DNA of 64,000 nucleotides from Campylobacter coli LMG 9860 (GTDB taxonomy: Bacteria; Campylobacterota; Campylobacteria; Campylobacterales; Campylobacteraceae). The translations under genes and the position numbers were made by a program. Location of the stretch: NCBI RefSeq assembly GCF_000254135.1, contig NZ_AINS01000009.1, forward strand, positions 21,203-85,202, written 5' to 3'. Below are positions 1-13,639 of this stretch, piece after piece. The notes beneath the pieces were generated by a model. The model saw nothing but the letters and a program-made list of their open reading frames with translations, had not been told where the DNA came from and searched no databases. Within the stretch, counting starts at the first letter, position 1, and each line of letters opens with the position of its first letter.

Positions 1-3000
1 GTGAAAAAGTGGCTTCATTTGAAATTTTAGCAATGATCTTACCTCCGCTTAAACCTTTACCTAGATAATCATTGCTATCGCCTATAATCTCAAGCTTAAT
101 ACCCTTTAACAAAAATGCTCCAAAGCTATTGCCTGCATTTCCTATGGCTTTAATTTGTATGCTATCTTCGCTTAAAGCGTCTTTGCCATAAGTTTTTAGA
201 ATTTCACTTGAAAGCATAGTAGCAAAAGTACGGCTTTGATTTCCTACCTCTAAAGAAAGTTTGATAGGCTCTTTTTTCTCCACAGCATTTTTACAAAGTG
301 GGAGTAAAATTCTATAATCAATCGTTTTTTCAAGTTTATTGTCTTTATAGTCTTTAAAATGCACAGCGGTTCTGTTATAAGTAGGTAAGGATTTTAAAAT
401 TTTATCTAAATTCACTTTACCTGCTTTACCTTGCATAGGTTTTTGACGGAGTTTATCAACTCTTCCTATCATATCATCAAGGCGTTCAAAACCAAGTCTT
501 GCCATATATTCTCTAAGCTCTTCAGCTATAAAATACATGAAATTAACCACATCATCTACTTTGCCCTTGAAACGATCTCTAAGTTCTGTATCTTGAGTGG
601 CTATACCAAAAGGACAGGTATTTAGATGACAAACTCTCATCATCGTACAACCCATAACAATCAAAGGCGCGGTTGCAAAACCAAATTCTTCAGCTCCTAA
701 AAGTGCTGCTATGGCTAAATCGCGTCCATTCATAAGCTTTCCATCAGTTTCTAATCTTACCCTATCTCTAAGCTTATTTAAAATCAAAGTTTGATGTGTT
801 TCAGCCAAACCTAACTCCCAAGGAATTCCTGCATGCGGTATAGAAGTTCTAGGGCTTGCTCCTGTTCCTCCATCATAACCTGAAACAAGGATTAAATTCG
901 CTCCTGCTTTTGCCACACCTGCAGCAACTGTTCCTATACCATTTTCGCTTACAAGTTTTACTGAAATTTTGGCGTCTTTATTCGCATTTTTTAAATCATA
1001 AATGAGTTGAGCCAAATCTTCTATAGAATAAATATCATGATGAGGTGGTGGAGAAATCAGCGTCACACCCGCTGTAGAATGTCTAGCCTTAGCTATCCAA
1101 GGATAAACTTTAAAGCCCATTAATTGTCCGCCCTCGCCTGGTTTTGCACCTTGAGCGACTTTGATTTGTAATTCTTTTGCATGACTTAAGTAGTTTAAAT
1201 CCACCCCAAAACGCCCACTTGCTACTTGTTTGATAGCGGAATTTTTATTGACTCCATCTTTGATTTCATAGCGTTCCTCATCTTCACCGCCCTCGCCTGA
1301 ATTTGATTTAGCACCTATTTTATTCATAGCCTGTGCTAAACACTCGTGTGCTTCTTTAGAAATAGAACCATAACTCATCGCCCCTGTTCTAAAGCGTTTA
1401 ACTATACTTTCTACACTTTCAACCTTATCTATACTGATAGCTTCACTAAAATCAAATTCCATCAAAGAACGCAAATTCACTTGTTTTTCATCTACTAAAG
1501 CCGAGTATTTTTTAAAGCTTTTATAGTCTTTATTGCGACAAGCTTGCTGAAGATTAAAAATCACAAGTGGATCGATTAAGTGTTCTTCTTTAGCACTTCT
1601 AAAACCATGAATTCCTTTAGAATCTAAAGCCTTATGCGTATCGTTAAAAGCATGTTTATGTAAAGCAATAAGCTCTTTTTCAAAATCTTCTAAATCCATA
1701 CCTTCAATGCGTGAAATTGTAGAAGTAAAGTATTTATCAATCACCTTAGAGCTTAAGCCCAAACACTCAAAAAGAGCAGAACCATTATAACTTTGTAAAG
1801 TAGAAACTCCCATTTTAGAAGCAATTTTGACTATACCACTTGAACTTGCTTTGATAAAATTTTCTACCGCCTTTTCATAACTTAAATTTAAATCTTTATT
1901 GGCAATGAGTTTTTGTATACTCTCATAAACCAAATAAGGATTAATAACAGTCGCACCATAACCTAAAAGACATGCAAAATGATGAATTTCTCTAGGTTCA
2001 CCACTTTCGATGATAAGACTTGTATGTGTTCTTAAATTTTTTCTTACTAGATGATTATGTACTCCAGAAACAGCAAGCAAAGCAGGGATATAAGCGTTTT
2101 TTTCATCCACTCCTTTATCGCTTAAAATGATAATAGAAACACCTTTTTTAACCTCATCTTCTATCTTAACGCAAAGTTCATCTAAAGCCTTTTCTAAAGT
2201 TTTTTTAGAATAATCATAAAGTATAGAAAATTCTTTAACTTGGAAATTGTTTAAGGCTTTAACCTCGAAAAGCTCTTCATTGCTAATAATAGGCAAAGAA
2301 ATTTTAACACGCTTTGCATTATTTTCATCTGGTTTTAGCAAATTCCCTTCGCTTCCTAAATATATCCTTGTAGAAGTAACAATCTCTTCTCTTATAGCAT
2401 CTAAAGGTGGATTAGTCACTTGAGCAAAAAGTTGTTTAAAATAATTATACAAAGGCTGATAAGTCTTAGAAAGAATAGCCAAAGGAGTATCCACACCCAT
2501 AGCCGCTAAAGCTTCTTTGCCATTTTGTGCCATACTTGCTACACTCATTTTAAGCTCATCATAGCTCCATCCAAAAGCTTTTTGAAGTTTTAAAACCTCA
2601 TCTTCTTTTAAAAATTTATGTTTATAAACCCCGCTGTGTTGTTTTTCAAGCTCTACTAAATTTTTAAGCCATTGTTTATAAGGCTTCGCATTAGCATAAT
2701 GCTCTTTGATTTCATTATCAGCTATTACTCTACCTCTTGCAGTATCTACAAGTAAAAGTTTTCCAGGTTCTAGGCGTTTTTTAGCTTTGATATTGTTTTC
2801 ATCAAGTTTTAAAGCTCCTGTTTCGCTTGAAAGTATGAGCATATCATCTTTTGTAAGATAATATCTTGAAGGACGAAAACCATTTCTATCTAAACTCGCC
2901 CCCATGATAACCCCATCAGTAAAAACTATAGCAGCAGGTCCATCCCAAGGCTCCATCAATAAAGAATGATACTCATAAAAAGCACGCTTTTTACTTCCCA

Positions 3001-3985
3001 TGTTCTCATTTTTATGCCATGGTTCTGGCACCATCATCATAAAAGCTTCTTCTAAAGTGCGTCCATTTAAAGCTAAAAATTCTAAAGTATTATCAAACAT
3101 AGCAGAATCACTACTTGGTTTTGCTATGATAGGAAAAATTTCATCTAAATTTTCAAAATATTCGCTCTCCATCAAACCTTCTCTAGCTCTTATGCTATCG
3201 ACATTTCCTCGTATAGTGTTAATCTCTCCATTATGCACCATATAGCGGTTTGGATGAGCTCTTTCCCAGCTTGGGAAGGTATTAGTCGAAAAACGAGAAT
3301 GCACCAAAGCAATGGCTGATTTCATATTGACATCTTTAAAATCAAGATAAAAATCACTCAATTGAGTAGAAAGAAGCATTCCTTTATAAACTATAGTGCG
3401 TGAAGAAAAGCTTGAAAAATAAAATTTAGGCACATTAATAGCTCTTTTTTCTATAAGACGACGACAAGCATAAAGTACTCTTTCAAATTCAAGTCCTGCA
3501 TTAACCGTGCTTGGTTTTTTTACAAAAGCTTGTAAAAAATAAGGCATAGCTTTTAAAGCGCTTGCTCCTATATCGCTAGGATTAAAAGGCACTTCTCTAA
3601 AACCTAAAAATTCTAAATTTTTATCTTTTAAACCTTGTAAAAATATCGCTTTTGCTTCTTCTTTAGCATCTGCATTAGGCGATAAAAACATTTGAGCTAC
3701 AGCATAATCACCTTTTTGAGGAAGCTCAAAACCAAGCTCTTGAGTCATGAAAAAATCATGAGGAATTTGAATCAAAATTCCCGCTCCATCACCTGAATTT
3801 TCTTCAGCTCCCGCACCGCCTCGGTGTTCAAGATTCATCAAAATTTCTAAAGCGTCACAAATAACCTTATAAGAAGCAATACCGCGTATATTGGCAACTG
3901 CGGCAATACCACAGGCATCGTGTTCATTTTTAGGGTGATATAAACCTACGCTTTGATTGTTTTCTAAGATATTTTCCAAATCCAT
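1..3985 (-). CDS. gltB: Glutamate synthase large subunit (GltB), 3' end outside the window
   Basis: Large subunit of NADPH-dependent glutamate synthase, which transfers the amide of glutamine to 2-oxoglutarate. About 1328 residues are visible. The ATG at 3985 follows an AAGGAG site. Cys25, after HDA and before GI, is the expected N-terminal nucleophile of a class II glutaminase, exposed once a short propeptide is removed. Near the left edge the minus strand encodes CTMMRVCHLNTCPFG, the 3Fe-4S cysteine cluster of the FMN-binding synthase domain, followed by the start of the GXGXG C-terminal domain (GLSGGKI). Roughly the last 160 residues are missing at the window edge; gltD would be expected beyond it. 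No internal stop was noticed. Confidence 0.95.
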   Translation of the reverse strand, partial: MDLENILENNQSVGLYHPKNEHDACGIAAVANIRGIASYKVICDALEILMNLEHRGGAGAEENSGDGAGILIQIPHDFFMTQELGFELPQKGDYAVAQMFLSPNADAKEEAKAIFLQGLKDKNLEFLGFREVPFNPSDIGASALKAMPYFLQAFVKKPSTVNAGLEFERVLYACRRLIEKRAINVPKFYFSSFSSRTIVYKGMLLSTQLSDFYLDFKDVNMKSAIALVHSRFSTNTFPSWERAHPNRYMVHNGEINTIRGNVDSIRAREGLMESEYFENLDEIFPIIAKPSSDSAMFDNTLEFLALNGRTLEEAFMMMVPEPWHKNENMGSKKRAFYEYHSLLMEPWDGPAAIVFTDGVIMGASLDRNGFRPSRYYLTKDDMLILSSETGALKLDENNIKAKKRLEPGKLLLVDTARGRVIADNEIKEHYANAKPYKQWLKNLVELEKQHSGVYKHKFLKEDEVLKLQKAFGWSYDELKMSVASMAQNGKEALAAMGVDTPLAILSKTYQPLYNYFKQLFAQVTNPPLDAIREEIVTSTRIYLGSEGNLLKPDENNAKRVKISLPIISNEELFEVKALNNFQVKEFSILYDYSKKTLEKALDELCVKIEDEVKKGVSIIILSDKGVDEKNAYIPALLAVSGVHNHLVRKNLRTHTSLIIESGEPREIHHFACLLGYGATVINPYLVYESIQKLIANKDLNLSYEKAVENFIKASSSGIVKIASKMGVSTLQSYNGSALFECLGLSSKVIDKYFTSTISRIEGMDLEDFEKELIALHKHAFNDTHKALDSKGIHGFRSAKEEHLIDPLVIFNLQQACRNKDYKSFKKYSALVDEKQVNLRSLMEFDFSEAISIDKVESVESIVKRFRTGAMSYGSISKEAHECLAQAMNKIGAKSNSGEGGEDEERYEIKDGVNKNSAIKQVASGRFGVDLNYLSHAKELQIKVAQGAKPGEGGQLMGFKVYPWIAKARHSTAGVTLISPPPHHDIYSIEDLAQLIYDLKNANKDAKISVKLVSENGIGTVAAGVAKAGANLILVSGYDGGTGASPRTSIPHAGIPWELGLAETHQTLILNKLRDRVRLETDGKLMNGRDLAIAALLGAEEFGFATAPLIVMGCTMMRVCHLNTCPFGIATQDTELRDRFKGKVDDVVNFMYFIAEELREYMARLGFERLDDMIGRVDKLRQKPMQGKAGKVNLDKILKSLPTYNRTAVHFKDYKDNKLEKTIDYRILLPLCKNAVEKKEPIKLSLEVGNQSRTFATMLSSEILKTYGKDALSEDSIQIKAIGNAGNSFGAFLLKGIKLEIIGDSNDYLGKGLSGGKIIAKISNEATFS

Positions 3986-4032
3986 TTTATTCTCCTTATA
4001 AGATTGATTTTAAATTTGATAGCTTGTTAAGG

Positions 4033-4038
4033 ATTATA
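4033..4038 (-). promoter_or_regulatory. Probable -10 element of the gltB promoter
   Basis: The minus strand reads TGTTATAAT, an extended -10 of the Campylobacter sigma-70 type, about 50 bases upstream of the gltB ATG. As is usual in this genus, no clear -35 is seen. Confidence 0.55.
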
Positions 4039-4118
4039 ACATATATTTTTTTAATATCGAGATATTTTTTATCTTAAAAATAAATAAATTAAAAAATATT
4101 TCAATGGATTTATAAAAA

Positions 4119-5420
4119 TTATAAAAACATCGCTATGATACTTCCTAAAATCAGCAAAGGCCCATTATAAAAAATAAAAGTAGGAATACAAGTATCTTTT
4201 ATATGATCGTGTTGCTTATCTACACTTAATCCCACACTCGTTCCCATCGTCGTTTCACTTGCTGGACTTCCTGCATCTCCTAAGGCCCCTGCTACTCCTA
4301 AGATAAATATAATAAGTGCTGCGCTAAAACCAAGTTCTAAACAAAGCGGACAAAAAAGTGTAGCTATGATAGGAATAGTCCCAAAAGAAGTACCTATACC
4401 CATGGTAATAATAAGACCTATTAAAAGCATTAAAAATACCGCTAAAAATTTATTTTCTTGCATCCAAGGCACTACGGAATTTACAAGCTCATTTACAGCA
4501 CCGCTTTGTTTTAAAACTTCTCCATAACCCGCTGCTACAAGCATAACAAAAGCGATAAAGCCCATTAATTTAAGTCCATCATCAAAAATATCATTGACAC
4601 TTTTATATTCAACTCCGCCCAAAATCACCATAGAAATAAAGCCCAAAAGCCCTGATAAAGGTAAATTCATCGTAAAAATTTGTAAAACCAAAGTCAAAAT
4701 AAGCCCTACTAAAACGCCCCATTCTTTGCGTCCCATTTTGATATTATCAAAATCCATTTTTTGAATTTCTATTTCTTGATATTCTCTTGGTTTTCTATAA
4801 AATACAAAAAGCGCTAAAAAAAGTCCTAACACCATACAAATAGCAGCATAATACATCGCATTTGTTACATCTGCTAAGTTGACATTAACCCCATTTTTTT
4901 CCAAATTTTCTCTTAAAAGATCTTGGAAGTTAAGTCCAAAACCTATAGGCAAAACCATATAAGGTGTCGTAAGTCCAAAGGTTAAAGCACAAGCAACAGC
5001 CCTACGATCGATTTTTAATTTATTAAAAAGACTTAGAAGTGGTGGGATTAGCAAAGGAATAAACGCCACATGAATAGGAATTAAATTCTGCGAAAAACAA
5101 GAAATCAAAGCTATGGACAAAAGTAAAAGATATTTTTTATGAGAGATAAAACGACTGACTACCTTAATCAAATAAGCTGTTAAATTTGTCCTTGAAATCG
5201 CAGCAGCAATAGCACCTAAAAGTATATAACTTAAAGCGGTTTTTAAATTTCCCTTCATTCCGTCGATTAAAATACTCATAGTTTCCATAATCTCAATATG
5301 AGAAAAAATTCCAGCAACTAAAGCAGAAATCAAAAGACTCAAAAGTACATTAAAACGAAATAAACAAAGTAAAGTCATCAAAACTACACTGATGATGATA
5401 GGATTTGTAAGCAGGGTCAA
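4119..5420 (-). CDS. NhaC-family Na+/H+ antiporter-like permease
   Basis: A 433-residue polytopic inner-membrane protein with roughly eleven hydrophobic segments. It resembles the NhaC/HTH-type antiporter family: the C-terminal half has GTSFGTIP and then GDAGSPASETTMG, a family hallmark region. The substrate cannot be read from sequence; Na+/H+ exchange is inferred from the family. It lies upstream of gltB on the same strand, about 130 bases away, where that gene has its own promoter. A divergent gene pair (yjcH-actP) starts on the other side across a 230-base spacer that carries a dyad. In the C. jejuni type strain, as I recall it, an orthologue sits next to gltB. Confidence 0.8.
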   Translation of the reverse strand: MTLLTNPIIISVVLMTLLCLFRFNVLLSLLISALVAGIFSHIEIMETMSILIDGMKGNLKTALSYILLGAIAAAISRTNLTAYLIKVVSRFISHKKYLLLLSIALISCFSQNLIPIHVAFIPLLIPPLLSLFNKLKIDRRAVACALTFGLTTPYMVLPIGFGLNFQDLLRENLEKNGVNVNLADVTNAMYYAAICMVLGLFLALFVFYRKPREYQEIEIQKMDFDNIKMGRKEWGVLVGLILTLVLQIFTMNLPLSGLLGFISMVILGGVEYKSVNDIFDDGLKLMGFIAFVMLVAAGYGEVLKQSGAVNELVNSVVPWMQENKFLAVFLMLLIGLIITMGIGTSFGTIPIIATLFCPLCLELGFSAALIIFILGVAGALGDAGSPASETTMGTSVGLSVDKQHDHIKDTCIPTFIFYNGPLLILGSIIAMFL

Positions 5421-5513
5421 AATTTTTCCTTGTGAATTTATAAAAGCTTAATTCTAAAGAAAAATTTTTTAAAATGAGATAAAAATTATCAATGAATTAA
5501 TATGTAAATTTTA

Positions 5514-5537
5514 GTAACATTGATAAATATATGTTAC
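5514..5537. promoter_or_regulatory. Dyad-symmetric candidate operator (GTAACAT-N10-ATGTTAC)
   Basis: A perfect 7-base inverted repeat with a 10-base spacer lies in the intergenic region between the divergent antiporter gene and yjcH-actP. Half-site centres are 17 bases apart, more than one helical turn. No T-run follows, so an operator fits better than a terminator. The regulator is unknown. Confidence 0.4.
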
Positions 5538-5650
5538 TTTTTTTCATATTTAAGATAAAAATTCTATTATTACACAAATTTTTAAAATAAAAAGCCTTAA
5601 TTCATTGAATTTTTTGTTATATTGAATTATAAACATTGAAAGGAGTACCC

Positions 5651-6010
5651 ATGAATTTAAATGCGGAGCAAAAAAATGCTGTTTTGAGATTTAAAAAGTT
5701 TGTTTCTTTTAGAAACAAAATATCTCTTAACCTATCTTTGATAGTGCTTATTTGTTACTATATCTTTGTTTTAGGTATAGGACTTATGCCTGAAATTTTA
5801 GGGTATAAACTGGGTCCTAGTTCCATCACGCTTGGTATTATGGTAGGCATTGGCCTGATTTTATTGTGTATTATTTCCACAGGAATTTACACTTTTATCG
5901 CAAATTATTTTCTTGATAAAGAGCAAGAAGAAGTGATTAAAAACTTGGAAAATGAAGGGTTGCTTGATGCGTTAAAAGATGGAAAAATCAATTATAAGGA
6001 GCTAGTATGA
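5651..6010 (+). CDS. yjcH: DUF485 membrane protein, YjcH-like
   Basis: A 119-residue inner-membrane protein with two hydrophobic segments (about residues 25-50 and 60-85), the DUF485 architecture found next to ActP-type symporters. The ATG at 5651 is preferred over an in-frame TTG at 5636 because AAGGAG sits at a normal distance before it. Its stop overlaps the actP start (ATGA), so the two are probably translationally coupled. In E. coli the homologue lies between acs and actP; no acs gene is present here. Its function is not established, though a role in symporter assembly or activity is usually inferred. Confidence 0.85.
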   Translation: MNLNAEQKNAVLRFKKFVSFRNKISLNLSLIVLICYYIFVLGIGLMPEILGYKLGPSSITLGIMVGIGLILLCIISTGIYTFIANYFLDKEQEEVIKNLENEGLLDALKDGKINYKELV

Positions 6011-7653
6011 AAGTCTTTATATTTTTAAGTTTAATCTTTAATTTAGCCTTAAGCGCCGGTTTTGATCTAGGAGAAGTTCATCAAAAACCTATAAATATAA
6101 CTGCTGTTGGTATGTTTTTAGTCTTTGTTTTAGCTACTTTGTTTATCACCTATTATTCTAACAAAAAATCCAAATCCAAAAGTGGATTTTATACCGCCGG
6201 AGGAAATATCACAGGAATGCAAAATGGTGTAGCTATAGCGGGGGATTATATGAGTGCGGCAAGCTTTCTTGGAATTACCGCTTTAGTTTTTACTAATGGC
6301 TTTGATGGGCTTATTTATTCTATAGGATTTTTAGTGGGTTGGCCTATTATTTTATTTTTAATTGCAGAAAAATTTAGAAATCTTGGCAAATTTACCTTTG
6401 CAGATATTACCGCTTATCGTTTAGAAGCTAAGCCTATACGCGTTATATCAGCTATTTCTGCTTTAAGCGTTATTATCTTTTATCTTATTGCTCAAATGGT
6501 AGGAGCAGGACAACTCATACAATTGCTTTTTGGTTTACCTTACACTTTTGCGGTTGTTTTGGTCGGAATTTTAATGATTTGTTATGTAACCTTTGGAGGA
6601 ATGCACGCAACCACTTGGGTGCAAATCATCAAAGCCATTTTACTTCTAGCAGGGGCTACTTTTATGGCTGTTATGATTTTATACCTTACGAAATTTGATT
6701 TAAAATATTATTTTGATTTAGCCATTTCTCATCATCCAAAAGGTGAAAACATAATGAAACCAGGGACTTTTTTGCCTGATACCGTATCAGCTCTTTCTTT
6801 AGGCTTGGCTCTTATGTTTGGAACTGCGGGTTTACCTCATATACTTATGCGATTTTTTACCGTAAAAGATGCTAAAGAAGCTAGAAAGTCAGTATTTTAT
6901 GCAACAGGATTTATAGGGTATTTTTACATACTTACTTTCATCATAGGCTTTGGTGCTATAGCGCTCTTACTTGGTAATCCTCAATTTACTAACGCTGATG
7001 GAAGTTTTAATGGGGCTAGTAATATGATAGCAGTTACCTTAGCTGATGTTTTGGGTGGAGATGTCTTTTTAGGATTTATTTCAGCAGTAGCTTTTGCTAC
7101 TATTTTAGCAGTCGTTGCAGGACTTGCGATTTCAGGTGCAGGAGCTATAAGTCATGATTTATATGTCAATGTTATCAAAAAGGGTGATGTCAAACATGAA
7201 GATGAAATGAGAGTTACAAAAATCGCAACTATAGCTATAGGAATTTTTGCTATTTTGCTAGGCATTGTCTTTGAAAAACAAAATGTTGCTTTTACCGTAG
7301 GACTTGCTTTTGCTATTGCTGCGAGTGTAAATTTTCCTATACTTTTACTCTGTATTTATTGGAAAAATCTTACCACTAAAGGCGCTTTTTGGGGTGGACT
7401 TATAGGACTTATAGTCGTTCTTGCTCTTGTGATTTTAAGCCCTAGTATATGGGTAAAAAGTTTTGGTTTTAGTGAAGCTATTTTTCCTTATGATCATCCT
7501 GCTTTATTTTCAATGCCTTTAAGTTTTATACTCATTTATATCATTTCAAAATTGGATAATTCTAAAAGAGCTAAAAAAGATAAAGAAGGTTTTGAAGCAC
7601 AAGATTTTAGAGCTCAAAGCGGTGTGGGAGTAAGTGAAGCTGTGGCGCATTAA
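6007..7653 (+). CDS. actP: ActP-like cation/acetate symporter (SSS family)
   Basis: A 548-residue solute:sodium symporter family permease with about thirteen hydrophobic segments. The N-terminus (about 20 residues ending LALSAG) looks like a signal sequence, as in E. coli ActP. Family features include [26 protein letters not shown] and [10 protein letters not shown]. Acetate, propionate or a related short monocarboxylate is the likely substrate by family, but specificity is inferred. It is coupled to yjcH by a 4-base overlap and ends at a strong hairpin terminator. As I recall, the C. jejuni type strain carries sulfite dehydrogenase genes in this interval, so this may be lineage-variable cargo. 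Confidence 0.85.
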   Translation: MKVFIFLSLIFNLALSAGFDLGEVHQKPINITAVGMFLVFVLATLFITYYSNKKSKSKSGFYTAGGNITGMQNGVAIAGDYMSAASFLGITALVFTNGFDGLIYSIGFLVGWPIILFLIAEKFRNLGKFTFADITAYRLEAKPIRVISAISALSVIIFYLIAQMVGAGQLIQLLFGLPYTFAVVLVGILMICYVTFGGMHATTWVQIIKAILLLAGATFMAVMILYLTKFDLKYYFDLAISHHPKGENIMKPGTFLPDTVSALSLGLALMFGTAGLPHILMRFFTVKDAKEARKSVFYATGFIGYFYILTFIIGFGAIALLLGNPQFTNADGSFNGASNMIAVTLADVLGGDVFLGFISAVAFATILAVVAGLAISGAGAISHDLYVNVIKKGDVKHEDEMRVTKIATIAIGIFAILLGIVFEKQNVAFTVGLAFAIAASVNFPILLLCIYWKNLTTKGAFWGGLIGLIVVLALVILSPSIWVKSFGFSEAIFPYDHPALFSMPLSFILIYIISKLDNSKRAKKDKEGFEAQDFRAQSGVGVSEAVAH

Positions 7654-7656
7654 ACA

Positions 7657-7693
7657 AAAAAAGCTTCTTTACATTTAGCACAGAAGCTTTTTT
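7657..7693. terminator. Intrinsic terminator after actP (12-bp stem)
   Basis: AAAAAAGCTTCT pairs perfectly with AGAAGCTTTTTT across a 13-base loop. The 3' arm ends in a T-run for the plus strand, and the 5' A-run gives a T-run on the minus strand, so it can act in both directions. Confidence 0.85.
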
Positions 7694-7733
7694 AAATTTA
7701 AACCAGTAAATATTCTCATTAGAAAAGTATTTT

Positions 7734-7758
7734 AGGACTTTACTTAACATAAAGTCCT
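7734..7758. terminator. Second inverted repeat between actP and the cytochrome gene
   Basis: AGGACTTTA and TAAAGTCCT form a perfect 9-bp stem with a 7-base loop, 14 bases beyond the stop of the minus-strand cytochrome gene. The flanks are A/T-rich but not a clean T-run, so it is a probable 3'-end structure for the minus-strand transcript. Confidence 0.55.
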
Positions 7759-7771
7759 TTAGAGTTTATCT

Positions 7772-8158
7772 TTATTTGTAGTTTCTACCCAAATACTCAC
7801 CTAAATACTGCAATTCTTTATCGCTGATTTCAGTTTTACGGAAAAACGGCATTGAATGTTTACCATAACGCACAAAAATCGTTACCAAATCAGGGCTTAA
7901 ATCCGTTCTATCTTCTAAAAGCGCAGGCATTCCCTCGCCATGACATGCTATACACCACTTACTATAAACTTGCTGTCCCTTTCTTTGATTTGCATTTAAT
8001 TTTTTACTATCAACGCTTGAAAATGCTGCAGGGGATCTTGGATTGTTTGGAATATACTCATAAACACTTATAGATTCACCCTTTGGCAACCATTCTTTAT
8101 CCTTAGCATTTAAATTCAGCAAGCAAACAAATAAAACAAAAAATAAAGCGATTTTTTT

Positions 8159-8162
<4 letters not shown>
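7772..8162 (-). pseudogene. Exported monohaem cytochrome c, frameshifted in an A8 tract
   Basis: The body (116 residues from 8122) has one haem-binding CIACH motif (WCIACHGEGMP) and a distal Met candidate in SMPFF, the layout of a small class I cytochrome c. The natural ATG at 8162 is followed immediately by eight A residues. Read as is, that ATG gives a short peptide ending after about 19 residues. With seven A residues it reads MKKIALFFVLFVCLLN and continues straight into the cytochrome as a convincing signal peptide. The gene is therefore off in this sequence, through mutation, reversible slippage or a sequencing error. Its ATG overlaps the stop of the broken flavoprotein gene, which implies an operon and a role as electron acceptor for that enzyme. 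Confidence 0.75.
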
Positions 8163-9523
<1,361 letters not shown>

Positions 9524-9527
<4 letters not shown>

Positions 9528-9901
9528 AATTTAACTCCTTTTGGTGCCAAAATCCAAGTATAAAAATCACCTTGTTTTTTTTCATACGCAACACGCATAC
9601 CATAATCCGCCGCCATAGTGCGGATCACAAAAAAAGTTGTCCCACTACTCACACTTCCAATGAGTGCTTTATTTTCAAAAGCTTCTTTAAGTTGTGAGTA
9701 AATATTGCTGATATCTTTTTCAATAAGTAAAATTTCATCCGCGTTAATGAAATTTCCTTGATGAGGAATTTCACTATCTTTGATAAAATATTTCACTTGT
9801 TTAGCTTGAGAAAATTCCAAAAAAGAAGCATTCAAACCAGAAAGACAAACAGCACTTAAAGCCGTAGCTTTTAAAAAATTTCTACGCGAAACTTCTAACA
9901 T
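9524..9901 (-). CDS. Tat-exported small protein of the flavocytochrome locus
   Basis: A 125-residue protein with a clear twin-arginine signal (SRRNFLKATALSAVCLSG, residues about 5-22). I do not recognise the mature domain; it has no cysteine or haem motif. It is the first gene of the minus-strand operon with the flavoprotein remnant, whose lost start codon overlapped its stop, and the cytochrome. Its frame is open from an ATG with an AAGGATTA site upstream, so it is intact while its partners are broken. Tat export would suit a chaperone or escort for a cofactor-loaded partner in the periplasm, but this is inference from context only. Confidence 0.75.
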
Positions 9902-10026
9902 GAATTAATCCTTTTAAGTATTTAGTATTACAAATTATAAATCTATAAATTTAAAAAATAATTTGAGTAAAGATAAAATATGAATTATTGTAACAAAGTG
10001 TGAAATTTTTAAACAAAAAGATAAAA

Positions 10027-10057
10027 TTTAGTGTCAAATTTACAATCTGACACTAAA
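10027..10057 (-). terminator. Probable terminator after gyrB
   Basis: TTTAGTGTCA and TGACACTAAA form a perfect 10-bp stem with an 11-base loop directly downstream of the gyrB stop, followed on the minus strand by TTTTATC. Confidence 0.75.
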
Positions 10058-10063
10058 AAATTT

Positions 10064-12391
<2,328 letters not shown>

Positions 12392-12407
12392 TCAAGATTT
12401 TAAGTTT

Positions 12408-13475
12408 TTATAAAATCATAGGCATGATAACCATAGATAAGCCTTGAGAATTTACTACAAAGGCTAAGTTAGGTTCATTTACACTTAAAGTGAATTGTTC
12501 TTCTTCGATTGAAGTTAAGAAATCAAGTAGGTATTTTATCTTGATATTAAGATTAAATTCTTCACTTACTCCTGTTTCGATTTCAAGTTCGGTTTTTGCT
12601 TCCATATTGTCTAAGCTTATACCTTCAAAGATGATTTTATCTTTGTTGAAATGAAGTTTCATTTTTTCAGTTACAACGCTGATTTTTTTAAGACTATCTA
12701 TAAAATCTTCAGTTGAAAATTTAAGTTCTTGTTTGAAAGTTTTTGGGATAACTTTTTCATAATCAGGGAATTTATCATTGATAAGTTTTGTAAAGAATTC
12801 AAAATTATCATTTTTAGCGATCAGCATATTTTCATCATAATAAATTTCGATTTTCTCATAAAAAAGTTTTTGCATTTCCATGATAGCTTTTTTAGGAATG
12901 CTGATGTGAAATTCTTGATTGTTTGTTTTTTCAAGAGTATAAACTGCAAGGCGTCTTGTATCGGTTCCAACGAAATTTATTCTATCTGTTTTTATATCTA
13001 AAAATGCACCATTTAGAGAATATTTAGGGTTGTTAGTATCAATGCTTGGTAGAATTTTTTTAAGAGATCTACTTAAATCACTTGAATCAATGTCAAATTG
13101 GTTTTTACCTTCTGTTTTAGGGAAATTTGGAAAATCTTCATGATTAAACATAGGAAGTTTGTATTTTGTACTTTTTTGTCTTATAAATAAAAAATTATCT
13201 ATGGTTTCTAATACCACTTCTTCATTGTTTAAACTTTTTATCACATCGGCTATGCTTTTTGCATTTGCAGTAGCAAATCCACCGCTTTCTACGCGAATTT
13301 TTCTTATTTTATAGTTTATCCCTATTTCAAAATCACTCGCTCTAATGATAAGTTTATCCTCATCAGCTTCAAAAAGTAAATGTGAAGTGATGGTGCTAGA
13401 ATCTTTTTTTTCTACATAGGCATTACATAAAAGTACCGCTGATTCAAGGGTATTTTTATTGATACTTAGTTTCAT
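12408..13475 (-). CDS. dnaN: DNA polymerase III beta sliding clamp
   Basis: A 355-residue beta clamp that encircles DNA and tethers the replicative polymerase. Three clamp repeats can be traced (about residues 1-120, 125-235 and 240-355), with the family C-terminus ending in VIMPMIL. The start at 13475 has a GGAGAA site just upstream. It lies between the proposed origin and gyrB and is transcribed in the same direction as dnaA. Confidence 0.97.
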   Translation of the reverse strand: MKLSINKNTLESAVLLCNAYVEKKDSSTITSHLLFEADEDKLIIRASDFEIGINYKIRKIRVESGGFATANAKSIADVIKSLNNEEVVLETIDNFLFIRQKSTKYKLPMFNHEDFPNFPKTEGKNQFDIDSSDLSRSLKKILPSIDTNNPKYSLNGAFLDIKTDRINFVGTDTRRLAVYTLEKTNNQEFHISIPKKAIMEMQKLFYEKIEIYYDENMLIAKNDNFEFFTKLINDKFPDYEKVIPKTFKQELKFSTEDFIDSLKKISVVTEKMKLHFNKDKIIFEGISLDNMEAKTELEIETGVSEEFNLNIKIKYLLDFLTSIEEEQFTLSVNEPNLAFVVNSQGLSMVIMPMIL

Positions 13476-13639
13476 TTTTTCTCCTTGGCTTTATTATATA
13501 TAATTTAAATTCATTGTAATAATAAGACTATTGAAATTGTGAAATTCTTTAGCAAAAAATTATTAAATTTGTATTTTACCATATTTTGCTTAATTATATT
13601 TTTTCACATTTTGCTTTTTTTCTTTTCACATTTCTTCAC
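13476..13639. other. oriC: Probable chromosomal replication origin (dnaA-dnaN spacer)
   Basis: This 164-base spacer is extremely AT-rich and holds a cluster of TTCAC cores, the heart of epsilonproteobacterial DnaA boxes. They occur on the plus strand at about 13603-13607, 13625-13629 and 13635-13639, with a reverse GTGAA at 13539-13543. The three direct cores lie within 40 bases at the dnaA end, and a long A/T stretch suited to unwinding lies next to them. An origin in this spacer has been reported for C. jejuni and relatives, to my recollection. The extent is my estimate. Confidence 0.7.

Noticed and set aside
3000..3245. An 81-codon plus-strand frame in gltB
   Set aside because: Antisense to an intact, conserved gene with no ribosome site; a shadow.
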